This document shows, one piece after another, positions 54,091 to 60,796 of a stretch of 60,796 nucleotides of DNA; the first letter of the stretch is position 1; each line of letters begins with the position of its first letter. The notes below the pieces were generated by a model. It searched no databases and was not told where the DNA came from. It saw only the letters and a program-made list of their open reading frames with translations. Position numbers and translations under genes: made by a program. Source of the stretch: Planctomycetota bacterium (lineage in GTDB: Bacteria > Planctomycetota > UBA8108 > JACQVS01); NCBI GenBank assembly GCA_028280485.1, contig JANQLS010000160.1, positions 1 through 60,796 of the forward strand, written 5' to 3'.

Positions 54091-55155
54091 ATGAACCGCC
54101 CATCGATGAAAGGGCGAGGTACGAGTCAAAATCCAGCAAACCGATTTGAACGCCTTCATTACTCCTTTGCGGATGATGACCCTGACGCCCCCCTTCCCAA
54201 AACTCAGTTTTTTGAGGATCACTCAAAATCGATCATCGCCACCAATGACAGTCCTGATGTTCCCTTCGATGCGAGCATCAATGTTTACCGAGGCTGTGAA
54301 CATGGTTGTGTCTACTGCTATGCCCGGCCCACTCATGAGTACCTCGGATTTTCGTCGGGCTTAGATTTTGAATCAAAAATCCTCGTTAAAAAAAATGCGA
54401 AGAGTTTACTTCACCAGGAACTCTCATCTTCAAAATGGACTCCTCAAGTTTTAGGGATCAGTGGAGTCACCGACGCCTATCAACCGATTGAAAAGAAGTT
54501 AGAACTCACTCGGTCTTGTTTAGATGTTTTAGCTAAATTTCGAAATCCCGTCGGGATCATTACTAAGAATGCATTGGTGACTCGGGATATCGATCATTTA
54601 AAAACCCTCGCTCAGTTTAACTCAGCGGTTGTTTATATTTCGGTAACGACTCTCAAGAATGATCTGAGTCGAGTCTTAGAGCCGCGGGCTTCTGCTCCAA
54701 AACGAAGACTTGAAACCATTCGAACTCTTCACGAAGCAGGGATTCCCGTCGGGGTGTTGGTTGCCCCCATCATTCCGGGTTTAACCGACACTGAAATTCC
54801 TGAAATTCTCAGCCAAGCTCAAGAGGCTGGGACGCAATCGGCGGGTTACGTGATCTTAAGATTACCTCATGGATTGAAAGATTTATTTGAAAGCTGGTTG
54901 GAGGAGCATTTTCCTCAAAGGAAGTCTAAAGTACTCAATCGAATCCGTTCTCTAAGATCGGGTGATCTTAACAATTCTCAGTTTGGATCCCGGATGGCAG
55001 GGCAGGGGGAATTCGCTAAGCAGATTCAATCGATTTTCCAAATCTCTTGTTTAAATCATGGCTTATCGAGGAAGGGGCCGGAGCTTTCTACCGAGCATTT
55101 TCGGCGTTTAGGAGGGCCAGATGATTTTTTGACGGAGCTTTTTGGCTTTGAATAA
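54091..55155 (+). CDS. PA0069 family radical SAM protein
   Basis: 354 residues. Radical SAM cluster CEHGCVYC (Cys69, Cys73, Cys76; CxxxCxxC) in the typical INVYRGCEHGCVYCYARP setting, then GVTDAYQPIEKKLELTR and IITKNALVTRD, VYISVTTL and EPRASAPKRRLE, VLVAPIIPGLTD. All are signatures of the PA0069-type relatives of spore photoproduct lyase. It uses S-adenosylmethionine to form a radical; function in DNA repair or otherwise is not established. It is 57 bases after the HEAT gene, same strand, perhaps unrelated in function. Confidence 0.96.
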   Translation: MNRPSMKGRGTSQNPANRFERLHYSFADDDPDAPLPKTQFFEDHSKSIIATNDSPDVPFDASINVYRGCEHGCVYCYARPTHEYLGFSSGLDFESKILVKKNAKSLLHQELSSSKWTPQVLGISGVTDAYQPIEKKLELTRSCLDVLAKFRNPVGIITKNALVTRDIDHLKTLAQFNSAVVYISVTTLKNDLSRVLEPRASAPKRRLETIRTLHEAGIPVGVLVAPIIPGLTDTEIPEILSQAQEAGTQSAGYVILRLPHGLKDLFESWLEEHFPQRKSKVLNRIRSLRSGDLNNSQFGSRMAGQGEFAKQIQSIFQISCLNHGLSRKGPELSTEHFRRLGGPDDFLTELFGFE

Positions 55156-55563
55156 CACGAATGAGTGATTTGGGGATATGATGGAGGGATTGTAAACGAA
55201 GCGCGCTTTTGGCATCTTTATTAGTTTCAGTTGAATAATGGTCGTTCCGACCTTTATTCAAACGCTTCAAGCAGTTCTACCTATGCCTCTGGCATAGTCC
55301 TAAAGGGCTGCGGCGTTTCTCCACTCAACATAGGCATTTCGCCTATGACAGTGTTGATGGAAGACAGTGTTGATTGAAGAAAGGCCAAAGGTCTTTCTTT
55401 GTGAATTGCGTGATCCCACGCAAATATAATTTGTCCCTGTTGCTCGACAGGAACTAATTTAGATTCTCTACCCAATTCACAGTGAGCTTTCTGAGCTCAC
55501 TGAAACTTGCGGAGCAAAGTGAGTTCTCATTTGCTGCGAAATTATTTTTAGTGTCACTTCGAT
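55156..55563. repeat. Cluster of small hairpins, no gene
   Basis: CTATGCC/GGCATAG at 55281-55297, CATAGGC/GCCTATG at 55329-55347, a direct repeat CAGTGTTGAT (about 55350 and 55365), and CAGTGAGCT/AGCTCACTG at 55480-55502. No credible gene. The two CTATGCC-type hairpins are related to each other. Confidence 0.6.
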
Positions 55564-56571
55564 ATGCCCGAATCTAATTCAACACAAATCAATTTGGAGG
55601 GCCGGTTTGCTCTGCTAGAATTAGGTTCAAATTCATTAAAAGTTCACGAAGTTTTTTTTAAATCAAAGCAAACCCCTCAAGTGGAAACCCATCGGCTTCC
55701 CTGGCGAGTAGCTCATTTATATTTTGGGGATACCGATGATGCTGATTCTGCTTTTCTACACGAAGTTGCGATGACCTTATGTCGAGCCCAACATTTTTTA
55801 GGTGATCTCGATCCCTCAACCGTTCTTTGTTTAGCTACTGGGGTTTTTCGTGACCTCCCTGATTTCGATTCGTTTGCTTTGAAGATTCGGGAACAGACTG
55901 GTTTTTTCCCCCGATTGTTTTCAGGCGATGAAGAAGCGAGCTTGCTTGCAGGAACTCTTCGTAAGCAAACCTTTGAAGGTCCTCTTGCGTTTTTTGACAT
56001 AGGAGGGGCGAGTCTTAATTGGGTTTGGCTTAAGGAAGAAGGCCGTGGGTTGTGGGGGAGCCTACCGATTGGATCGATCCGAAACGAATATCACCTGAGA
56101 GAGCACCGGGAATTTTTAGCGGACTATTTGAAACAAGGTACAGCCCTTTGTGATGCCCATTTGAAAGAACTGCCATTTCATCGCTCAGTTCGAGTTGTGG
56201 TTACGGGGGGGAATGCGAGAGTTCTAAAAGAACATTTCTCGAGTCACATTATTTCTTTAAATGCATTGAGGCATTTAACGGTTCATTCGTTAGAGCAGGG
56301 GCCTCCTCCTGAACTTCCCCCTGAAAGAAGTGAGGTTTTTCTTTCGGGACTCGTCATCGCCTGGAGAATCATGGTTCGTGCTAAGGCCCAAGAGATTTAT
56401 GTTGAGCCTCGAATGGTTCACGATGGTTTAGTCTACCGTTTACTTCGATTGCTCCATTTGGGCTCTTCCCAATCCGATTTTTCAGAAAAACTAAAGGCTT
56501 ACACCTTAAAGCTTAAAAGCGAAATGGAAGTTGAAGCCGATGCTCCCCCAGAGCCTGCAGCTTTAGATTAA
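55564..56571 (+). CDS. Ppx/GppA family phosphatase
   Basis: 335 residues, the catalytic half of the family. Phosphate-1 LLELGSNSLKVHEV at about 14-28, catalytic Glu in LFSGDEEASLLAG, phosphate-2 FFDIGGASLNWVWL (DIGGA in place of DIGGG), and VVVTGGNARVL. Cytoplasmic. Family members remove terminal phosphate from polyphosphate or convert pppGpp to ppGpp; the short form without the C-terminal HD part is likely here. Start at ATG 55564 has no good ribosome-binding site, though none is better. It lies 162 bases before the GGDEF gene. Confidence 0.9.
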   Translation: MPESNSTQINLEGRFALLELGSNSLKVHEVFFKSKQTPQVETHRLPWRVAHLYFGDTDDADSAFLHEVAMTLCRAQHFLGDLDPSTVLCLATGVFRDLPDFDSFALKIREQTGFFPRLFSGDEEASLLAGTLRKQTFEGPLAFFDIGGASLNWVWLKEEGRGLWGSLPIGSIRNEYHLREHREFLADYLKQGTALCDAHLKELPFHRSVRVVVTGGNARVLKEHFSSHIISLNALRHLTVHSLEQGPPPELPPERSEVFLSGLVIAWRIMVRAKAQEIYVEPRMVHDGLVYRLLRLLHLGSSQSDFSEKLKAYTLKLKSEMEVEADAPPEPAALD

Positions 56572-56732
56572 CATTTTCGGTCGATCCCCAACATTATCGA
56601 TTCATAGAGCCGAAAAGAAGCTTTCTCCTAATTGGAATCCATTATTAACGAAAGAACAGATTCAAGAATTTTTAGCTATTTGTTCGATGAATACCACAGG
56701 GGATACGGAGATTATTATCAGTAAGGGTATTC

Positions 56733-57863
56733 ATGAGTTGGCTCAGTCAAAAAATTTCAAAACATCTATTTAAAAGTTGTCGTTCTGACAAGGATCCGGC
56801 GACGGAATCTAGCTTGCCTCAAAGTGTCGGTAAAGCACTGGGTCATTTATTGGAAAGTTTGGGAGCACTTTCGCTTCCCGTCGAATCTGAAGATCCCGAG
56901 AGTGTTCAGGAAAAATATGATGCTTGGGCAGAGCACGTACGAGATGGGAACACTTCCCCTGGATCGGGTTTTAAAATTCCCCTTCCCTTTAAAGATCGAA
57001 TCGACTGGAACGGATTAAAGAAATTTGTCATTCGACAGCGAACGGGTGAAAAGAAATTTTATATTGGAAATCTGAAAGATCTTCGAAAAGCTTTGTGGGG
57101 TTTTGTTTCCAAATTGAGTAGAGATATTAATTTGGAAAATGATTTCGATAAAGAGATGGGAAATCAACTTCATCGTATTCGTGAAGCTACTCGTACAGAA
57201 GATGTGAATGAGTTACGTGAAGAAGTCTTGGGAGCCGTCGAGTCATTGAGTATCGTCATCGATAAACGGCAGGATCTTCAACGCGATCGACTCAAGCATT
57301 TGGGCGCTCAAATGAGACTCATGCGAAAAGAGTTAGCCGATGCGAGGCACCAACTTAATTTGGATCCGATGACAAGATTGTTTAATCGTAGTTCCTTCGA
57401 TGAAACTTTAAGTAAGGTGGTATCACTGAGTTCCGTTATGGGAGATCCGGCGACTCTCGTTATGATCGACTTGGATTATTTTAAATCCATCAATGATCAG
57501 TTCGGGCACCAAGCTGGAGATGAAGTATTGTTACGAGTGGCGGATCTGTTGGTAAAAACGTTTCCTAGAAAGACGGATTTTGTTGCGAGGTATGGGGGCG
57601 AAGAACTCGCAGTGATCTTGCAACAAGACAGTGAGGATGTTGCCAAGAAGCTTTGTGATCGGTTTGTAAAAAAACTGAGAGAAGAGAAAATTCAGTTTAA
57701 AGGAAAACAGATTCAGGTGACGGCATCCTTAGGAGTCGCCGAGCTTCGCTTTCGTGAATCGGAAGACGAGTGGTTGTCTCGAGCAGATCAAGCCCTCTAT
57801 GTCGCGAAGGAAGAGGGCAGGGATCGGATAATTTATGCCGACCACGAACCCGTTTCAGCTTGA
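56733..57863 (+). CDS. Diguanylate cyclase (GGDEF) with unknown helical N-terminus
   Basis: 376 residues. The GGDEF domain spans about 205-372: LDPMTRLFNRSSFDETL, IDLDYFKSINDQFGHQAGDEVL, GGEEL at 288-292 and the product-inhibition site RKTD at 279-282, exactly 5 residues before it. So it makes cyclic di-GMP and probably is feedback-inhibited. Residues 1-200 are helical and charged, with no PAS, GAF or membrane segment recognised. Cytoplasmic. TAAGGG lies about 6 bases before the start. Confidence 0.95.
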   Translation: MSWLSQKISKHLFKSCRSDKDPATESSLPQSVGKALGHLLESLGALSLPVESEDPESVQEKYDAWAEHVRDGNTSPGSGFKIPLPFKDRIDWNGLKKFVIRQRTGEKKFYIGNLKDLRKALWGFVSKLSRDINLENDFDKEMGNQLHRIREATRTEDVNELREEVLGAVESLSIVIDKRQDLQRDRLKHLGAQMRLMRKELADARHQLNLDPMTRLFNRSSFDETLSKVVSLSSVMGDPATLVMIDLDYFKSINDQFGHQAGDEVLLRVADLLVKTFPRKTDFVARYGGEELAVILQQDSEDVAKKLCDRFVKKLREEKIQFKGKQIQVTASLGVAELRFRESEDEWLSRADQALYVAKEEGRDRIIYADHEPVSA

Positions 57864-58270
57864 GTTGACATGGAGAACTGAATTCAAGGAGCGATGCCCG
57901 AAGAATTGTGTGGGTGTTTCTCCCAGATCAAAGGACTGTGTTTCTATGGGGATAAGTCCTTTAAATATTTTATATTAGCTGCTTGGGGCCAGAGGTCGAA
58001 TTGAAGATGGCTGGAAACTGGTGGGGGGGCTCTGTATAATCCTGGATTCTTTTTCGGCCGGTTCGAAGCTCAGATTCGCAATTCAGTTTTGACCGTTTGG
58101 GGCCGATAAATGAAAGTCGGCAATTTGAGCCGGCCAAGCAATTGTAAATGAGTCTTTTTGGTTGCTGATGGAAAGTGGGCATCCTCGCTTTGAGGGATGA
58201 AGATCTTTTCATTCAAGAAGACATTGTGAAAAAAACATTTGGGTTAATAACCCCACGCGAAGGACCCGTC
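57864..58270. other. Gene-free leader before aconitase
   Basis: A weak hairpin AAAGGACT/AGTCCTTT lies near 57938-57962 followed by an AT tract, a possible terminator of the GGDEF gene. The rest is likely the aconitase promoter and leader; I cannot point to a specific site. Confidence 0.4.
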
Positions 58271-60532
58271 ATGTTTGATCCTCAAAGAGTAGAAGCTCTA
58301 TATAACCAATACCCTGAACGAGTAGCCATCGCTAGAAAGCGATTGGGTCGCCCTTTAACTTTGGCGGAAAAGGTTTTATTCGCCCACTTGGATGATCCAG
58401 AGAATCAAGAGTGGGAACGAGGGGAGAGTTACTTAGATCTACGGCCTGATTGGGTTGCGATGCAAGATGCAACAGCTCAAATGGCTATCTTGCAGTTCAT
58501 GTTAGCTGGAAGAAAAAGTACTGCTGTACCTACAACCGTTCACTGCGATCACTTGATTCAAGCTCATCAAGGTGCCGCTTCTGACTTGACGACAGCGAAT
58601 ACTACCAACCAAGAAGTCTACCAGTTCTTAGAATCAGCAGCCCAAAAATATGGGATGGGATTCTGGAAGCCAGGAGCGGGAATCATTCATCAGGTTGTGC
58701 TTGAAAATTATGCTTTCCCTGGTGGGTTGATGATTGGAACAGATTCCCATACTCCAAATGCTGGAGGATTAGGAATGGTTGCTGTCGGAGTTGGTGGAGC
58801 AGATGCTGTCGATGTGATGGTTGGCCTTCCCTGGGAAGTCAAATGCCCAAAACTTATTGGAGTTAAGTTAACCGGAAAGCTTTCAGGCTGGACTTCACCT
58901 AAAGATGTAATCTTGAAGCTTTGCGGGATTTTGACGGTTAAAGGGGGAACTGGAGCGATCGTTGAATACTTCGGTGACGGTGTTTCTTCTATCTCTTGTA
59001 CGGGTAAAGCTACGACTACGAATATGGGCGCTGAAATCGGAGCGACGACTTCGATTTATCCTTATGACGAACGAATGGCGACTTACTTGAGAGCAACGGG
59101 AAGAGAAGAAGTGGCTAAATTGGCCGACGGAGTTAAGGAGCACTTAACCGCAGACCCAGAAGTCTTAGCTGATCCAGAAAAATATTATGACCAAGTGATT
59201 CATATCGACTTGGATACCTTAGAGCCTCATGTAGTAGGTCCACACACTCCCGACCTTGCTAGGCCCGTGAGTCAATTAGGTGCGGATGCGGAAGAGAATA
59301 ATTATCCAGTAAATCTATCAGCGGCATTGATTGGATCTTGTACTAACTCTTCCTATGAAGATGTTGGAAGAGCAGCTCACATTGCGCAACAAGCCAAAGA
59401 AAAGGGGATTGAAGCTCAAGTACCTTTCTTGGTAACTCCCGGTTCGGATCAGATTTTTGATACCATCAAGCGTGATGGTCAAATGGAGATTTTGGAATCG
59501 ATCGGAGCGACAGTTCTCGCAAATGCTTGTGGTCCTTGTATCGGGCAGTGGAAACGCGACGATATTCAAAAGGGCGAAGCGAATTCGATTATCACTTCAT
59601 TTAACCGAAACTTTGCCGGTCGAAACGATGCGAATTTGCAAACGATGGCCTTCATCGGTAGCCCCGAGGTGGTAACGGCATATGCATTGTCGGGGAATTT
59701 AAGCTTTAATCCTGCCACTGACTCATTAACAAATGATGCAGGTGAGGAAGTGAAATTGGAACCACCGGAGGCGCCTGAACTTCCAGCCGAGGGATTCGTA
59801 AATAGGGGAGCGGGCTTTTTAGCTCCTTCAGAAGATTCTCAGGAAATCGAAGTTGTCATTGATCCTAATAGTGAACGCTTGGAGAAGCTCACCCCATTCG
59901 ATGCTTGGGGCGGAAGTGACTTCGACGATTTAGTTGTACTTCTTAAAGCTAAAGGAAAGTGTACAACGGATCATATTTCCGCAGCGGGCCCTTGGCTTCG
60001 TTATAGAGGTCACCTCACGAACATTTCTGGCAACTTGTTTTACACAGCAGTTAATGCCTTTAATGATCAAGTTGGTACTGCGAAAAATGTTTTAACGGGT
60101 GAAGAGGGGATTAGGTACCCCGATTTGGCTAAGCAGTACAAAGAAGCCGGTCAAGGCTGGGTAGCCATCGGTGATGTGAATTACGGTGAAGGATCCAGTC
60201 GTGAGCACGCCGCGATGGAGCCACGGTACATGGGAGCTAAGGCGATTATTGTTCGCTCATTTGCTCGAATTCACGAGACCAACTTGAAGAAACAAGGCGT
60301 GCTTCCTTTGACTTTTGCTGACCCTGCAGATTACGACAAAGTTCAAGAAGAAGATCGGATTGCGATTGAAGGCTTGAGTGGAATTGGGGACGGCAAGCAA
60401 GTGACTTTGGTTCTGAAGCACAAGGATGGTTCAGAGGATCGCTGTCAGTTGAACCATACTCTAAGTGAAGAACAGTTCGAATGGTTTAAAGCCGGCTCAG
60501 CATTAAATTGCTTGCGCCAAAGCCAAAGTTAA
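58271..60532 (+). CDS. Aconitate hydratase (mitochondrial-type)
   Basis: 753 residues from ATG 58271; AAGGA lies 7 bases upstream and the protein opens MFDPQRVEALYNQYPERV, so the in-frame start 32 codons earlier is rejected. Interconverts citrate and isocitrate in the tricarboxylic acid cycle. The iron-sulfur ligands are Cys357 (GSCTNSSYEDVG), Cys420 and Cys423 (NACGPCIGQW), one lower than in mature beef-heart aconitase. Other signatures: GTDSHTPNAGG, FNRNFAGRND, GKCTTDHISAAGPW and YGEGSSREHAAMEPR. Mitochondrial-type aconitases are found in several bacterial groups including planctomycetes. It ends in a strong terminator. Confidence 0.98.
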   Translation: MFDPQRVEALYNQYPERVAIARKRLGRPLTLAEKVLFAHLDDPENQEWERGESYLDLRPDWVAMQDATAQMAILQFMLAGRKSTAVPTTVHCDHLIQAHQGAASDLTTANTTNQEVYQFLESAAQKYGMGFWKPGAGIIHQVVLENYAFPGGLMIGTDSHTPNAGGLGMVAVGVGGADAVDVMVGLPWEVKCPKLIGVKLTGKLSGWTSPKDVILKLCGILTVKGGTGAIVEYFGDGVSSISCTGKATTTNMGAEIGATTSIYPYDERMATYLRATGREEVAKLADGVKEHLTADPEVLADPEKYYDQVIHIDLDTLEPHVVGPHTPDLARPVSQLGADAEENNYPVNLSAALIGSCTNSSYEDVGRAAHIAQQAKEKGIEAQVPFLVTPGSDQIFDTIKRDGQMEILESIGATVLANACGPCIGQWKRDDIQKGEANSIITSFNRNFAGRNDANLQTMAFIGSPEVVTAYALSGNLSFNPATDSLTNDAGEEVKLEPPEAPELPAEGFVNRGAGFLAPSEDSQEIEVVIDPNSERLEKLTPFDAWGGSDFDDLVVLLKAKGKCTTDHISAAGPWLRYRGHLTNISGNLFYTAVNAFNDQVGTAKNVLTGEEGIRYPDLAKQYKEAGQGWVAIGDVNYGEGSSREHAAMEPRYMGAKAIIVRSFARIHETNLKKQGVLPLTFADPADYDKVQEEDRIAIEGLSGIGDGKQVTLVLKHKDGSEDRCQLNHTLSEEQFEWFKAGSALNCLRQSQS

Positions 60533-60569
60533 TTAAATCGATACAGATTCGTGATAAAAAATTTAAAAA

Positions 60570-60604
60570 GAAGCAGGGAGCATTCGCTCCCTGCTTCTTT
60601 TTTT
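60570..60604 (+). terminator. Intrinsic terminator of aconitase
   Basis: GAAGCAGGGAGC, loop ATTC, GCTCCCTGCTTC, then seven T: a perfect 12-bp stem, 37 bases after the stop codon. Confidence 0.97.
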
Positions 60605-60613
60605 ACCACGACC

Positions 60614-60685
60614 GCTACCTGGTAGCTCATATTTCTCCCCCCCCCCCCCTCTACCAGGTAACGGATTCACCGCTACCTGGTAAGG
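60614..60685. repeat. TACCWGGTA palindromes (three) with a 13-C run
   Basis: GCTACCTGGTAGC at 60614-60626 is a perfect palindrome around one base; CTACCAGGTAAC at 60651-60662 and GCTACCTGGTAAGG at 60672-60685 are relatives of the units at 34113-34284. A run of 13 C lies at 60637-60649 between the first and second. Confidence 0.75.
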
Positions 60686-60796
60686 GGTAGACGGAGCAAT
60701 AAATATTTTTTAAACCTCACCTGGCAGATCGCGACCCTAGAGTTAAAATCTTCTTAACGCTCAGATGAACTGTTCCACCGCTTTCCTCTGAATTCC

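Noticed and set aside
1..60796. tRNA, rRNA, CRISPR array, prophage or insertion sequence
   Set aside because: No cloverleaf-like tRNA, rRNA block, regularly spaced repeat array, integrase or transposase was seen. The repeats found are irregularly spaced and non-coding.

Overview
The window looks like a chromosomal segment of a member of Planctomycetota, or at least of the PVC superphylum. The evidence is gene content. There are two different pairs of planctomycete-type cytochrome c/PSD proteins with Tat-exported partners (DUF1549/DUF1553 with DUF1501, and DUF1587/1592/1588/1585 with DUF1552). There are also a sulfatase, ThuA-like and DUF1080 proteins, an HzsA-related propeller protein ending in a dockerin-like repeat, a PA0069-type radical SAM protein, and dispersed palindromes of the TAGCCCGAAGCG type. 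I saw no rRNA, tRNA, transposase, phage gene or CRISPR array. TGA, TAA and TAG all serve as normal stops, so the code is standard.

Layout. 1-0.4 kb is a repeat-rich gene-free stretch. 0.4-10.7 kb is minus strand: HzsA-related protein, phosphodiesterase plus adenylate kinase, SEC-C protein, NhaC-type antiporter. 11-16.2 kb is plus strand: a tandem pair of related unknown proteins (the first Tat-exported), an S9 peptidase and a CPBP protease. 16.4-21.4 kb is minus strand: a coiled-coil protein and a 1321-residue triple amidohydrolase. After a lone CBS gene and a second repeat cluster (22.2-22.6 kb), 22.6-31.3 kb is minus strand: a GH105/CMD-like/ROK sugar operon, an HDOD protein and a sulfatase/PfpI/ThuA operon closed by a clear terminator. 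31.5-33.2 kb holds a vWA protein. A 0.9-kb AT-rich gene-free stretch follows, then small unknown proteins and a DUF1080-ThuA/PEP-hydrolase-like operon (34.4-38.4 kb). From 38.6 kb to the end everything is plus strand: the first PSD pair, a lipoprotein-sorting-like gene interrupted by an in-frame TGA, a DUF5009 membrane protein, an orphan sigma-54 activator, the second PSD pair with a HEAT-repeat protein, radical SAM, Ppx/GppA, a GGDEF cyclase and aconitase.

Taken together the region is mainly cell-surface and periplasmic catabolism of complex, probably sulfated polysaccharides (sulfatase, GH105, DUF1080, ThuA, ROK kinase, PSD cytochromes), mixed with housekeeping (adk, aconitase) and signalling (GGDEF, HDOD, sigma-54 activator).

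The observations most worth following are these. (1) A 150-bp element with inverted-repeat ends occurs in two ungapped, about 83 percent identical copies 22 kb apart, and its end sequence also occurs alone and as fold-back palindromes. (2) A gene is split only by an in-frame TGA followed by a perfect hairpin. (3) A triple amidohydrolase keeps metal ligands only in its middle domain. (4) A tandem pair of related unknown proteins has only one member with an export signal.
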